Source: JAHCHG01 sp965214585 (GTDB taxonomy: Bacteria; Acidobacteriota; Blastocatellia; Pyrinomonadales; Pyrinomonadaceae). From it: a stretch of DNA of 64,000 nucleotides. Positions within the stretch are counted from its first letter, which is position 1, and each line of letters opens with the position of its first letter. The notes under the pieces were generated by a model, which did no database searches, was not told the origin of the DNA, and was given only the letters and a program-made list of their open reading frames with translations. Shown here one piece after another: positions 8,405 through 17,146 of this stretch. The position numbers were made by a program, and so were the translations under genes. The stretch lies in contig OZ243957.1 in the NCBI GenBank assembly GCA_965214585.1, forward strand, positions 992,001 to 1,056,000, given 5' to 3'.

Positions 8405-8995
8405 ATGCTTTTAGATTTTGTTTATCCGTTTGTTTTCTGGGCAGTCGTCATTCCGACGCTGGTTTTTATTTTTCTGCTCGTTTTGCGTTTGATCTTTAAT
8501 TTTTCCGACCCGAATCCGTTCAGCGCAATCGGCAGATTTGCGTTTAGCGTTAAAAAATGGACTGACCGTTTTGTTTATCCGGCGGCGAAATTTCTGGCAG
8601 GCTATCGCGTCAACGTAAAATACGCGCCGCTTTTGACGATTTTTATCACCGCGGTTTTGGCTTATTTCAGTTTGCAGATCGTCGGCAACTCTTTTTTTAT
8701 CATAGACGGTTTACAGAAAAGCGTGGGCGCGGGAAACGTCAGAGCGTTGATCGGATTTATACTTTATGGACTTTTGAGCGCGTATATTCTGCTGATTTTA
8801 ATACGTTTTGTAGCGATGTGGTTTGTTACGGGGACGAATAAATTTCTGCATTTTGTTTACACGGTTACAGAACCCGTCTTAGCTCCGGCGCGTCGTCTGA
8901 TTCCGTCGGTCGGAATGTTTGACATTTCGGCGATGGTCGTTTTAATTTTGATAATGTTGCTGCAAACTCTCGTTCTCAGACTGCTCGTTTATTGA
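8405..8995 (+). CDS. YggT-family membrane protein
   Basis: A 196-residue integral membrane protein with about four hydrophobic helices in two similar halves, the usual YGGT double-repeat layout. The motif TEPVLAPARRLIPSVGMFDISAMVVLI near residue 160 is the family hallmark. The function is not well defined; relatives act in membrane homeostasis or septum placement. The start at 8405 is chosen because the upstream extension lies in a palindrome. Its stop codon overlaps the next start (TGATG), which couples the two genes. Confidence 0.88.
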   Translation: MLLDFVYPFVFWAVVIPTLVFIFLLVLRLIFNFSDPNPFSAIGRFAFSVKKWTDRFVYPAAKFLAGYRVNVKYAPLLTIFITAVLAYFSLQIVGNSFFIIDGLQKSVGAGNVRALIGFILYGLLSAYILLILIRFVAMWFVTGTNKFLHFVYTVTEPVLAPARRLIPSVGMFDISAMVVLILIMLLQTLVLRLLVY

Positions 8996-9291
8996 TGTTA
9001 GATTTGAGCGAAACAGGCGGCGATTTGATCTTCACGGTGCGCGTCGTTCCGCAGTCTTCGAGAAGCGAGATAATCGGCGAATATGCGGGCGCATTGAAAT
9101 TTAAACTTTCATCCGCTCCGATTGACGGCGCGGCGAACAAGGAATTGATAAAAATTTTGTCGAAAACTCTCAAAGTTTCCAAAAGCAAAATCGAAATAAT
9201 CAGCGGCGAAACGGCGCGGACGAAAATTGTAAAAATTTGCGAAATGGATGCTGAGGATTTTCTAAAAAAAATGAAAGAATATTCGGAATAG
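8995..9291 (+). CDS. DUF167 family protein YggU
   Basis: A 98-residue protein of the DUF167/YggU family, function unknown. Family marks are VRVVPQSSRSEI, LKFKLSSAPIDGAANKELIKILSK and KSKIEIISGETARTKIVKI. The start ATG at 8995 overlaps the TGA of the yggT gene by one base, a sign of translational coupling. The stop codon is inside the left arm of the following inverted repeat. Confidence 0.9.
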   Translation: MLDLSETGGDLIFTVRVVPQSSRSEIIGEYAGALKFKLSSAPIDGAANKELIKILSKTLKVSKSKIEIISGETARTKIVKICEMDAEDFLKKMKEYSE

Positions 9292-9370
9292 ATTGTAGAT
9301 AAAAGATGATAACTTATAGATTAAAAGGAAATTTATAATCTTTTATCTATAATTTATAATCTATTCCGAA
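9282..9370. repeat. Inverted repeat after yggU
   Basis: TTCGGAATAGATT (9282-9294) pairs with AATCTATTCCGAA (9358-9370), and further AT-rich pairing (AGATAAAAGAT with ATCTTTTATCT) continues inward. The left arm encodes the last residues and stop of yggU. It could act as a terminator stem or be a repeat element. Confidence 0.65.
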
Positions 9371-9429
9371 ATTATTTTTCTGCATTTCATACTAATTTAT
9401 AAATCTAATATCAAGAGGACTTTACAAAG

Positions 9430-10170
9430 ATGTCGGGACATTCCAAATGGCACACAATTAAACACAAAAAAGGCGCGGCGGACGCAAAGCGCGGCAAACT
9501 TTTTACCAGATTAATTAAAGAAATAACAGTAGCGGCACGCGACGGCGGCGGCGACCCGGACGCGAACGCGCGACTTAGAAATGCAATCTCCGACGCGAAA
9601 TCGGCGAATATGCCGAATGACACGATTGATCGCGCCGTTAAACGCGGAACGGGCGACCTTGAAGGCGTAAATTACGAAGAAATCGTTTACGAAGGCTACG
9701 GTCCGAACGGCGTGGCGATGCTGATCGAAACGATGACCGACAACCGCAACCGAACTGTCGCCGAACTGCGCCATCTTTTCTCGAAAAACGGCGGCAACTT
9801 GGGCGAATCCGGCTCGGTGGCGTGGATGTTTGACCGCAGAGGCTACATCGTCGTTGATAAAGAGAAAAAATCCGAAGAAGAATTGTTTGAAATCGCCATC
9901 GAAGCCGGCGCGGAAGACGTAAAAGAAGACGGCGATAACTTTGAAATTTTCACATCGCAGGAAGATTTCGAGCAAGTCCGCGAAACCGTAAAAAGTGCGG
10001 GAATCAAGCCGGAAGTCGCCGAAATTTCGATGATTCCAAGCAACTACATCAAACTCGAAGGCGCGGACGCGCAAGCTATGCTCAAACTTTACGAAGCGAT
10101 TGACGACCACGACGACGTGCAGAATGTTTACGCGAATTTTGATATTGATGAAGATGAATTAGAAGGTTGA
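9430..10170 (+). CDS. YebC/PmpR-family DNA-binding protein (TACO1-like)
   Basis: A 246-residue YebC-type protein starting MSGHSKWHTIKHKKGAADAK, the family signature. Members act as transcription regulators or as translation factors that help ribosomes past proline stretches. KLFTRLIKEITVAARDGGGDP and DTIDRAVKRGTGD follow as expected, and the acidic C-terminus is normal. An AAGAGGA ribosome binding site lies before the ATG. In many bacteria the gene is next to ruvC, but not here. Confidence 0.93.
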   Translation: MSGHSKWHTIKHKKGAADAKRGKLFTRLIKEITVAARDGGGDPDANARLRNAISDAKSANMPNDTIDRAVKRGTGDLEGVNYEEIVYEGYGPNGVAMLIETMTDNRNRTVAELRHLFSKNGGNLGESGSVAWMFDRRGYIVVDKEKKSEEELFEIAIEAGAEDVKEDGDNFEIFTSQEDFEQVRETVKSAGIKPEVAEISMIPSNYIKLEGADAQAMLKLYEAIDDHDDVQNVYANFDIDEDELEG

Positions 10171-10176
10171 TCGAAG

Positions 10177-10405
10177 GAAATTTGCCCGTGAATGAACGCG
10201 AATAAGCGCGAATGGAAGAGAAGAAAAATTTAACAGGGATGAAGGAGATAAATGGGATAGGGAGAAGATTTTAGATTTCAAATTTCAGATATAAAAAAAT
10301 CCCTGTCTATCACCTTTATCCCTGTTAAATTATTTTCTTAAAATCTGTATGTATCTGCGGCTAAAAATTTCTTTTTTTATTCGCGCTTTTTCGCGGGCAA
10401 ATTTC
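10177..10405. repeat. Long nested palindrome between yebC and the Uma2 gene
   Basis: The outer arms GAAATTTGCCCG (10177-10188) and CGGGCAAATTTC (10394-10405) match. Inner pairs include GCGAATAAGCGCGAAT with ATTCGCGC and TTTAACAGGGAT with ATCCCTGTTAAA. The stop codon of the minus-strand Uma2 gene touches the right end. No gene is seen inside. Confidence 0.7.
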
Positions 10406-11025
10406 TATTCGTTTTCTCTAATTGAGATCAGATCAAAACGCCTCGAAGGTTCAGGAAATTCCACGTCTTGATAAATTTCCGTTAAATTCAACTCGCATTC
10501 GAGCGATTCGACGTAAAAATTATCTTCCAAACTATTAAATTCGTGCTGCAGCCAAGAATTATCGGACTGCTTTACAAATTGCGCGACGTGCGGACGATGC
10601 TGCGCGATCAAAATATATTCGGTGAAACTCTTGATTGATTTGTAATATGTGAATTTCTCGCCGCGATCAAAATTGGCAGTTGAATCGGAGAGAATTTCGA
10701 CAATCAATTGAGGATTTGTCAAAATTTCCTGCTTTCCGAGTTTTTTGAATTCGGCTTTGCCGCATAATGCCGATAAATCAGGATACCGATAAGGCGGATA
10801 AATCGGAACATCCACGCGCATTTCAGATAAAAAAACTCGACACGGTTTGCCGCGAAGTTTTGATCTTAAAGAAAAATATGAATTTCCTTGAATCTGGTCG
10901 TGAGCATTGCTCGCGCCAGCCAAAGTAAAGATGTGTCCGTCCCAAAACTCTAATTTTTCCTCGCTTTCGTGGTCGAGTTCGAGATATTGTTCGAGCGTAT
11001 AGCGGATTTTTTCTTGCGGCAACAT
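10405..11025 (-). CDS. Uma2-family (DUF820) PD-(D/E)XK nuclease-like protein
   Basis: A 206-residue Uma2/DUF820 protein. The N-terminus has YTLEQYLELDHESEEKLEFWDGHIF and AHDQIQGN, and the nuclease core has the Asp of YRYPDLSALC and then LIVEILSDST. The D...E pattern and the following FDRGEKFTYYKSI segment define the family. Members are PD-(D/E)XK nuclease-like proteins of unclear role, abundant in cyanobacteria and other environmental bacteria. It stands alone, downstream of hmgA on the same strand. Confidence 0.85.
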   Translation of the reverse strand: MLPQEKIRYTLEQYLELDHESEEKLEFWDGHIFTLAGASNAHDQIQGNSYFSLRSKLRGKPCRVFLSEMRVDVPIYPPYRYPDLSALCGKAEFKKLGKQEILTNPQLIVEILSDSTANFDRGEKFTYYKSIKSFTEYILIAQHRPHVAQFVKQSDNSWLQHEFNSLEDNFYVESLECELNLTEIYQDVEFPEPSRRFDLISIRENE

Positions 11026-11104
11026 AATTTTATTGAATCATTGATTCATCGAATCATTAAATTTTCCAATGAACAAATGAAACGATGGATAAATGAATAG
11101 ATCA

Positions 11105-12421
11105 TTACATCTTAAAATTTTTCTTGAGTTTTTGCCACACTTCAAAATATTCCCTTTGCAATTCGGAAGTTTCCATCGCAAACTTTGTCGGGCGAATAAT
11201 GTAGCGCGATTCAAACATAAAAGCCATTGTTCCAGAGAGTTTCTGCGGCTGTAAATCGGCATTCGAGGCTTTTTCAAAAGCGTCTAAATCGGGACCGTGA
11301 GCCGACATTTGATTGTGAAGCGACGAGCCGCCGGGCGAAAAACCTTCTTCTTTTGCGTCGTATTGACCGTAACACAAGCCCATAAATTCCGACATAATAT
11401 TGCGGTGATACCACGGCGGGCGAAACGTATCTTCCTGCACGAGCCAACGGTCGGGGAAAATCACAAAATCGCAATTCGCCGTTCCGTGTTCACTTGACGG
11501 CGATGTTAAAACCGTAAAAATAGAAGGATCGGGATGATCGAAACTGATCGAGCCGATTGTGTTAAATCGCTGCAAATCGTAACGATAAGGCGCGTAATTT
11601 CCGTGCCATGCGACGACATCAAGGGGCGAATGGTCGGTTTCGCAAGCCCACAGATTGCCGCCGAATTTGGCGACGATCTCGCAAGTTTCGTCCTTGTCTT
11701 CAAACCAAGCGATTGGCGTTTCAAAATCGCGCGGATTCGCCAAACCGTTCGCGCCGATCGGTCCCAAATCCGGCAGTCGAAACTGCTGTCCGTAATTTTC
11801 GCAAATATAACCGCGAGCGTCGCCGTCGGGAAGTTCGACGCGAAATTTCAAGCCTCTCGGAATAACGCAGATTTCGCCCGATTTTATTTCGATTATTCCT
11901 AGTTCGGTTAAAAACCGAACGCGATTTTTCTCTGCAACGACAAGCATTTCGCCATCGGCATTGTAGAAAAATCTGTTCGTCATATCTTTGTTGCAGGCGA
12001 AAATGTGAACGGCAATTCCCGTTTGCGCGAAACTGTCGCCGTTTCCCGCCATCGTCGTCAAATTGTCAACAAAATCAGTTTCCGTTTCGGGCATCGGCAG
12101 AGGATTCCACCTGAGTTGATTCGGCGTTGTTTCAATTTCATCAAACGGCGAAGATTTCAAACGCTTATTTTCGATTCGCTCAAACGGTTTGTGCAGAACC
12201 GACGGGCGAATCCGATACGTCCACGTTCTTTTATTAACAAGTCGCGGCGCGGTAAAAGCCGTTCCCGAAAACTGTTCGGCATAAAGTCCGAGCGGTGCTT
12301 TCTGCGGCGAATTTTTGCCAATCGGCAACGCGCCTTCGACGGCTTCCGTGGCAAATTCATTGCCGAAACCAGTCTGATATTTAATCTCTTTCGCTTCCGT
12401 CGTTTTTTTCGCTTGCGTCAT
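11105..12421 (-). CDS. hmgA: Homogentisate 1,2-dioxygenase
   Basis: A 438-residue ring-cleaving dioxygenase that opens homogentisate to maleylacetoacetate with a non-haem iron, in tyrosine breakdown. The opening YQTGFGNEFATEAVEGALPIG and QFSGTAFTAPR are characteristic. The iron-binding region is near the end (HRNIMSEFMGLCYGQYDAKEEGF, then SSLHNQMSAHGPD). The length equals bacterial and eukaryotic homologues. It works with hppD and phhA, found separately at 14.7 and 20.4 kb; the isomerase and hydrolase of the pathway are not in the window. Confidence 0.95.
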   Translation of the reverse strand: MTQAKKTTEAKEIKYQTGFGNEFATEAVEGALPIGKNSPQKAPLGLYAEQFSGTAFTAPRLVNKRTWTYRIRPSVLHKPFERIENKRLKSSPFDEIETTPNQLRWNPLPMPETETDFVDNLTTMAGNGDSFAQTGIAVHIFACNKDMTNRFFYNADGEMLVVAEKNRVRFLTELGIIEIKSGEICVIPRGLKFRVELPDGDARGYICENYGQQFRLPDLGPIGANGLANPRDFETPIAWFEDKDETCEIVAKFGGNLWACETDHSPLDVVAWHGNYAPYRYDLQRFNTIGSISFDHPDPSIFTVLTSPSSEHGTANCDFVIFPDRWLVQEDTFRPPWYHRNIMSEFMGLCYGQYDAKEEGFSPGGSSLHNQMSAHGPDLDAFEKASNADLQPQKLSGTMAFMFESRYIIRPTKFAMETSELQREYFEVWQKLKKNFKM

Positions 12422-12523
12422 AATTTTTTTTAAGATTACTTATTCAAATCAGCTTATTCATTTGATAACACACGAGTTGCAAGAACAGCAAACAATCGCA
12501 AATTGCAAATTGAAAATCGCAAA

Positions 12524-13513
12524 TCAGAAATTATCTTCATACCCGCTCGGATTTTTTTGATGCCAATGCCACGCACTTTCGATAATTTTTTCGAGTTCGG
12601 GAAATTCGGGTTTCCAGCCTAAAACTTCACCAGCCTTCGCTGCATCGGCGACGAGTTTTGAAGGATCGCCCGCGCGTCGTTCAACTGTTTCGGCTATAAT
12701 TTTCTTGCCCGTAACTTGTCGCGCCGTTTCGATAACCTGTTTGACGGAAAATCCTGTGCCGTTTCCCAAATTTATAAACTGCGAATCTCCGCCTTCGTTC
12801 AAGTATTCCAAAGCCAAAAGATGCGCCTGACTCAGATCGGAAATGTGTATGTAATCACGAATCGCCGTTCCGTCTTCGGTCGGATAATCGCCGCCGAAAA
12901 TGGAAATCTTTTCGCGTTTTCCGCGTGCCGCATCCAAAACAAGCGGAATCAGATGCGTTTCCGGTTCGTGGTCTTCGCCTCTGTTTTCGGTCGCGCCGCA
13001 AGCGTTAAAATACCGCAAAGCGACGAATTTCAAATCGTAAGCCGCGTCGTAATCAGCCAAAGCGCGTTCGACCATAAATTTCGTCCAACCGTAAGGACTA
13101 GTCGGCTTTTGCGGATGTTTTTCGTCAATCGGCACATATTCCGGCTCGCCGTAAGTCGCGCACGTCGAAGAAAAAATAAATTTCTTAACATTATTTTCGA
13201 TTAGCGCGTCAAGCAGATTTATCGTCTGAACAAAATTATTTTCGTAATAAATCTGCGGTTTTTCAACTGATTCGCCGACATAAGCAAACGCCGAAAAGTG
13301 CATACAAGCGTCAATTTCGTGTTCGCTCAAAATCTCTCTGACTAACTTTTTATCGCCGATATTTCCTTCATAAAACGGAATCGAATCATCAACCGCAGCG
13401 CGATGCCCATAAACAAGATTGTCTAAAACAACCACATTTTCGCCTTTCGCGCGTAAATCTTCGACGGCGACGCTGCCGATATAACCCGCGCCGCCCGTAA
13501 CTAAAATTGCCAT
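12524..13513 (-). CDS. galE: UDP-glucose 4-epimerase
   Basis: A 329-residue short-chain dehydrogenase-type epimerase that interconverts UDP-glucose and UDP-galactose with bound NAD. The nucleotide loop GGAGYIGS is at residues 7-14. The catalytic Ser/Thr region FSSTCATYGEP and the YxxxK pair (SPYGWTKFMVE) are present, as is VALRYFNACGA. The end, ESAWHWHQKNPSGY, is typical of GalE. It feeds sugar nucleotides to envelope polysaccharide. It lies 3 bases after the HEPN gene, on the same strand, so they may be co-transcribed. Confidence 0.93.
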   Translation of the reverse strand: MAILVTGGAGYIGSVAVEDLRAKGENVVVLDNLVYGHRAAVDDSIPFYEGNIGDKKLVREILSEHEIDACMHFSAFAYVGESVEKPQIYYENNFVQTINLLDALIENNVKKFIFSSTCATYGEPEYVPIDEKHPQKPTSPYGWTKFMVERALADYDAAYDLKFVALRYFNACGATENRGEDHEPETHLIPLVLDAARGKREKISIFGGDYPTEDGTAIRDYIHISDLSQAHLLALEYLNEGGDSQFINLGNGTGFSVKQVIETARQVTGKKIIAETVERRAGDPSKLVADAAKAGEVLGWKPEFPELEKIIESAWHWHQKNPSGYEDNF

Positions 13514-13516
13514 AAA

Positions 13517-13894
13517 CTATTTTTTTGCCTGCTTTTCGATTTGTTTTAACCAAGTTGAAATATTATTGGCTAGGCGAAAAGATGTTTCTACCACATCATC
13601 AATTTTTATAATTTCGTCGTAATAATCCGCACTTATTCTATTATCCAATAATCTTTTCAAATTATTGCCGATGCTTCGATAAGTTCCGCCTTTGTTTACA
13701 AAGGCTCTCCAAACTTGTTCGTGAGAAGATTTATCTCTCGAAAATGAAAACGTCGTGTTTTCTTCAAGTGAGATTTTAGCTTTGTGATAAATAGCATAAT
13801 AGAGTCGGCTAATAGCCGTTCTTTTTGAGGCTTCATCTTTTTCTTGCTTTAATTTATCAGCAAGTTCTTCATATTTGTTCCAATCAAAAGACAT
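13517..13894 (-). CDS. HEPN-domain protein
   Basis: A 125-residue helical protein with the HEPN signature: SRLYYAIYHKAK near residue 48 and later HEQVWRAF and LKRLLDNRISADYYDE. HEPN proteins often act as RNases in toxin-antitoxin or abortive-infection systems, though a clean RxxxxH motif is not obvious. The start ATG at 13894 overlaps the TAA of the upstream gene (TAATG), so both are probably translated together. The longer frame upstream has no start signal. A role as toxin or RNA-binding partner is inferred. Confidence 0.7.
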   Translation of the reverse strand: MSFDWNKYEELADKLKQEKDEASKRTAISRLYYAIYHKAKISLEENTTFSFSRDKSSHEQVWRAFVNKGGTYRSIGNNLKRLLDNRISADYYDEIIKIDDVVETSFRLANNISTWLKQIEKQAKK

Positions 13895-14316
13895 TAAATA
13901 TATTCCAGTTTGATATTGAGTTTGCAGTGTGTTCTCTCCGAATTGTCGAACCACCATTCTTCATCAAATTTCTCTAATAATGGAAAAACCTTATCAACAG
14001 ATAATTTAGTTAAAATTGCCACCCAAAGATCAGATGATTGTGGAAAATCTGGATCATAAGACATTCGTAAAGACAACTTTTGATCTTCTCCAAAATAATC
14101 CCTAATCTTCTGCGGAATCTCTTTCAGCAAATCAAACAAAAAAAGATTTTCCCGCAAAAATTTCGCCACTTCCGACGGATTGCGAATATCGTATTCACGC
14201 GCCAAAAAGTTGATACTTTCAAGCATCGCGGCGTGGATTTTATTATCAATCAACTCCGCCACATCATTATACGGCGCGAGCGTTTTGCTTTCATTTTCGA
14301 GCGTTTCGGTTTGCAT
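13894..14316 (-). CDS. Uncharacterised partner of the HEPN protein
   Basis: A 140-residue protein with no assigned function. The C-terminal half (LWVAILTKLSVDKVFPLLEKFDEEWWFDN then NIKLEYI) resembles a family frequent in cyanobacteria, with a conserved FDEEWF core, recalled from general knowledge. It lacks the GSxxxGxxxSDxD motif of MNT antitoxins, so it is not a standard MNT/HEPN pair. Its stop overlaps the HEPN start by one base, which argues for a two-gene module. Confidence 0.55.
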   Translation of the reverse strand: MQTETLENESKTLAPYNDVAELIDNKIHAAMLESINFLAREYDIRNPSEVAKFLRENLFLFDLLKEIPQKIRDYFGEDQKLSLRMSYDPDFPQSSDLWVAILTKLSVDKVFPLLEKFDEEWWFDNSERTHCKLNIKLEYI

Positions 14317-14319
14317 ACT

Positions 14320-14733
14320 TTATTTTGCCCAAGTTCCTAATCTTTGTTGTTTTGCTCTTTCCTTTGCTTCTTTCAACTGTTTTTCTGTGAAATCACTTCG
14401 TCCTTCAAAATCTTTCGCGCCAAAATTTTCTAACAATTTTACAATCGGATGATATTTTTCCCAATTTGTTAAAAATCTCAACTGTTGTGCCAAATCTAAA
14501 GGCTTTTCCGTGAAAATACTTGCGGCTGGTTCGTCGGCTGAAATGTTAGGATTTGCACCGCATTCAAGCAACAATTTGATGAGTTCTATATTTCCCTGCA
14601 AAATCATAAAAAACAAAACAGTTGCCCCTTCCTCATCACGCGCATTTAGGTCAAATCCGTTATCAATTATTTTTTCAACTTCAGAAATATCTTCTTCCTC
14701 AACAGCCGCATAAAATTTTTCAAATAAATTCAT
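14320..14733 (-). CDS. Ankyrin-repeat protein
   Basis: A 137-residue protein with about three ankyrin repeats. Recognisable are VEKIIDNGFDLNARDEEGATVLFFMILQGN and IELIKLLLECGANPNISADEP, followed by a third partial repeat (HPIVKLLENFGAKDF). Such proteins mediate protein contacts; the partner is unknown. The start is immediately next to the hppD stop (14734), so it is probably co-transcribed. There is no signal peptide. Confidence 0.8.
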   Translation of the reverse strand: MNLFEKFYAAVEEEDISEVEKIIDNGFDLNARDEEGATVLFFMILQGNIELIKLLLECGANPNISADEPAASIFTEKPLDLAQQLRFLTNWEKYHPIVKLLENFGAKDFEGRSDFTEKQLKEAKERAKQQRLGTWAK

Positions 14734-15849
14734 TTACAAATTTCCCCGTTTTCGCTGTTCTTCCTCAATCGAAACGAACAGAGCCTTAAAGTTTCCTTTG
14801 CCGAAACCTTTACAGCCTTTTCTCTGCAAAATTTCGTAGAAAACAGTCGGACGGTCTTCGACGGGTTTTGTGAAAATCTGTAAAAGATAACCTTCGTCGT
14901 CGCGGTCAACAAGGATTCCGAGCCGCTTTAAGTCCTCGATGTCCTCGTCAATTTCGCCGACGCGCTCAGGGATTTCGTCGTAATACGAATCGGGAACGCG
15001 CAGAAATTCCAAGCCGTTTGCCTGTAATTTCGCCACCGTTTCGCGGATGTCTTTGCACAAAAGCGCGAGATGCTGAACGCCGGCGGAATTGTAATATTCG
15101 ATGTATTCCTGAATCTGCGATTTGCCTTTTTTGCCCGATTCGGCGGGTTCGTTGATCGGAAATTTAATGTTATGCCCGCCGCCGTCGCTCATCACGATTG
15201 ACATCAAAGCGGAATACTCCGTCGAAATGTCCTTGTCGTCAAACGTCAGATAGCGTTCAAAGCCCATCACGTCGCGGTAATAATCGCACCAGACGTTCAT
15301 TTTGCCGAGTTCGACATTGCCGACCACGTGATCTACTAAAATTATCCCGACATCTTCGCCTTCGACATATTGCTCTGTAAAACCGGGCAGAAACACGCCG
15401 TTATAATTGTGTCCGTTGTTCGTATTATACGAAATAAACGAGTGGATCGTATCGCCGTAAGTCTTGATCGCCGCGCGTCTGACCGAACCGTTTTCGTCCT
15501 TCCAATCGTATGGCTCAATCGCCGGTTTCGCTCCGCGCTTGACGGCTTCCTCAAAAGCCGCGTCCGCATCTTCGACGTGAAACGCAATGTCTTTTACGCC
15601 GTCGCCGTGCAGTTTGATATGCTCGGCGGCTTCGTGATCCGCGCCGAGCGGCGTTGTCAATACGAAATTAACGCGATTCTGTCGCAAAACATAACTCGTC
15701 GTTTCCCGATTGCCCGATTCCAAACCCGAATACGCCACACGAGAAAAGCCGAACGCCTTGCGATAATAAAACTCCGCCTGCTTCGCGTTGCCAACATAAA
15801 ACTCGACGTGATGTATCTTTTTTAGTCCTAATGGATTTTGTTCTTTCAT
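14734..15849 (-). CDS. hppD: 4-hydroxyphenylpyruvate dioxygenase
   Basis: A 371-residue two-domain VOC enzyme that converts 4-hydroxyphenylpyruvate to homogentisate, the substrate of hmgA. The iron ligands are visible in the C-terminal domain: the His of LVDHVVGNVE, the His of GVQHLALLCKDI and the Glu of PTVFYEILQRKG. The opening KIHHVEFYVGN and RVAYSGLESGNRE are typical. A GAGG ribosome binding site lies 6 bases before ATG. The ankyrin gene follows directly. Confidence 0.95.
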   Translation of the reverse strand: MKEQNPLGLKKIHHVEFYVGNAKQAEFYYRKAFGFSRVAYSGLESGNRETTSYVLRQNRVNFVLTTPLGADHEAAEHIKLHGDGVKDIAFHVEDADAAFEEAVKRGAKPAIEPYDWKDENGSVRRAAIKTYGDTIHSFISYNTNNGHNYNGVFLPGFTEQYVEGEDVGIILVDHVVGNVELGKMNVWCDYYRDVMGFERYLTFDDKDISTEYSALMSIVMSDGGGHNIKFPINEPAESGKKGKSQIQEYIEYYNSAGVQHLALLCKDIRETVAKLQANGLEFLRVPDSYYDEIPERVGEIDEDIEDLKRLGILVDRDDEGYLLQIFTKPVEDRPTVFYEILQRKGCKGFGKGNFKALFVSIEEEQRKRGNL

Positions 15850-15891
15850 AATTACCTCAACTTATTAATTTTTATAATCTCTTCTTTAATT

Positions 15892-16071
15892 TTACTCTAT
15901 CTCTTCATTAACATCACGCACTTCGATTGAAAGTTTGATGCCTTCCAAAATCTCGTCAATGCGTTCTTTTTATAAAGTGCCGATTTTATCAATCAATTCC
16001 GATTTACTAATAATCAAAACCTACAAAATAATGGCATCAAACCGGAAAATATCGCCTTGATTTATTTCCAT
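15892..16071 (-). pseudogene. Decayed MazF/PemK-type toxin remnant
   Basis: Reading from an ATG at 16071, which overlaps the stop of the preceding antitoxin-like gene, the frame gives MEINQGDIFRFDAIIL, a stop, VLIISKSELIDKIGTL, a stop, then KERIDEILEGIKLSIEV. GDIF at the start and KIGTL...IDEILEGIKL at the end are the two ends of MazF/PemK mRNA interferases. The middle, including the catalytic region, is missing and two in-frame stops are present. It is therefore a dead toxin whose antitoxin survives upstream. Confidence 0.7.
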
Positions 16072-16319
16072 TCGTCCAAAACCTGCAACTGCTTGATTTT
16101 CATCAATCGCAAGAATTCCTTTTCATCTTCATCCGTATCATTTGCATAAGCCTCGTCCAAAGCATCTAACAATTTTTGATTGCTCAAACCGATTTTGTTC
16201 TGTTTCGGCTCGTCATCAAGAATCGTCAGCAAAGCCCGACGCGCCTGTGGCAGACTAACATTTTCAAGCAGTCGAACTTTTCCGTCTTTATCAATTACAG
16301 CTTCAATAGTTTGCATCAT
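16062..16319 (-). CDS. Antitoxin-like protein upstream of the mazF remnant
   Basis: An 85-residue protein beginning MMQTIEAVIDKDGKVRLLENVSLPQARRALLTIL. This beta-strand pattern is common in small antitoxins of the AbrB/AF2212-like type. The acidic C-terminus (DTDEDEKEFLRLMKIKQLQVLDEWK) would contact the toxin. Its last codons overlap the start of the mazF remnant, the classic antitoxin-toxin order. With the toxin dead it may be a relic or serve another regulator role. ATG at 16316 is an equal start. Confidence 0.65.
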   Translation of the reverse strand: MMQTIEAVIDKDGKVRLLENVSLPQARRALLTILDDEPKQNKIGLSNQKLLDALDEAYANDTDEDEKEFLRLMKIKQLQVLDEWK

Positions 16320-16334
16320 AATTCCAATTTTAAC

Positions 16335-16502
16335 CTATTTTTGCCAAAACTTTCGAGATATTTCAACACACGCCAAAATCTGTTCCCGCTTCAAATGTGG
16401 ATAAGACGACAAAATATCATCAACCGATTCGCCGCCCGCGATCTTTTCCAAAATCAATTCAACCGTAATTCGCGTTCCTTTTATCACAGGTTTGTCGAAC
16501 AT
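16335..16502 (-). CDS. DUF433 small antitoxin-like protein
   Basis: A 55-residue protein: MFDKPVIKGTRITVELILEK, then GESVDDILSSYPHLKREQIL. PVIKGTRITVELIL and the Y-P-H-L-x-x-E/Q helix are the DUF433 signature; such proteins are usually paired with DUF5615 PIN-like toxins. No PIN toxin follows; the next gene downstream is another antitoxin-like gene, so this is an orphan in a decayed toxin-antitoxin patch. Confidence 0.75.
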   Translation of the reverse strand: MFDKPVIKGTRITVELILEKIAGGESVDDILSSYPHLKREQILACVEISRKFWQK

Positions 16503-16580
16503 TATTTTAGGATTTGATTCGATTAAATTTTCTATATTTTTCCTTGAAATTTTATCTCAAACATAGTGAATTCTGTTCTT

Positions 16581-17141
16581 TCATTTTTTATTTTTCCCTT
16601 TCTGTATAAAACCTATTTCCTTATCCGATTTGCCCGACGGCTTCATCAAAAGACGAATCGCCGTAAAAACCTTCTTGAATTCTTCGTCGTGTTCGCCGAG
16701 TCTGTTTTCGATCTCGGTTAATTTTTTATTCACTTCCTCATTCGTTACAAGTATTTTTCGCATATTTACAAAAGTTCGCATAATTGCAATATTGACCTGA
16801 ACGGCTCTTTCGCTATTTAAAACACTCGACAACATCGCCACGCCTTGTTCGGTAAAAACATACGGCATATAACGTCTGCCGCCGCGCCCTTTGTTTGAGG
16901 TGCCAATTTGGAACCTCAAAGATTCATACTCTTCTTTAGTTAATTGAAACCGAAAATCTTCGGGAAATCGTTCCAAATTCCGCTTTACTGCCCGATTGAA
17001 CATTTTTGTTTCAACCCCGTAAAGTTTAGCCAAATCGCTGTCGAGCATAACTTTCTGCTGACGCACGTTGTAGATTTTGCGTTCAACCAAATCAAGCGTA
17101 ACCAACGCCGTTTCATCCTGTTTTTTATCTTTTGCCGCCAT
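16581..17141 (-). CDS. ORF6N-domain DNA-binding protein
   Basis: A 186-residue protein with the ORF6N domain in the first 110 residues: LVERKIYNVRQQKVMLDSDLAKLYGVETKMFNRAVKRN, then PEDFRFQLT and YMPYVFTEQGVAMLSSVLNSERAVQVNIAIMRTF. A coiled-coil-like C-terminus (VNKKLTEIENRLGEHDEEFKKVF) may dimerise. ORF6N occurs in phage and plasmid antirepressors and in many bacterial chromosomes. Probably a regulator of mobile origin; its target is unknown. Confidence 0.85.
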   Translation of the reverse strand: MAAKDKKQDETALVTLDLVERKIYNVRQQKVMLDSDLAKLYGVETKMFNRAVKRNLERFPEDFRFQLTKEEYESLRFQIGTSNKGRGGRRYMPYVFTEQGVAMLSSVLNSERAVQVNIAIMRTFVNMRKILVTNEEVNKKLTEIENRLGEHDEEFKKVFTAIRLLMKPSGKSDKEIGFIQKGKNKK

Positions 17142-17146
17142 ATATT

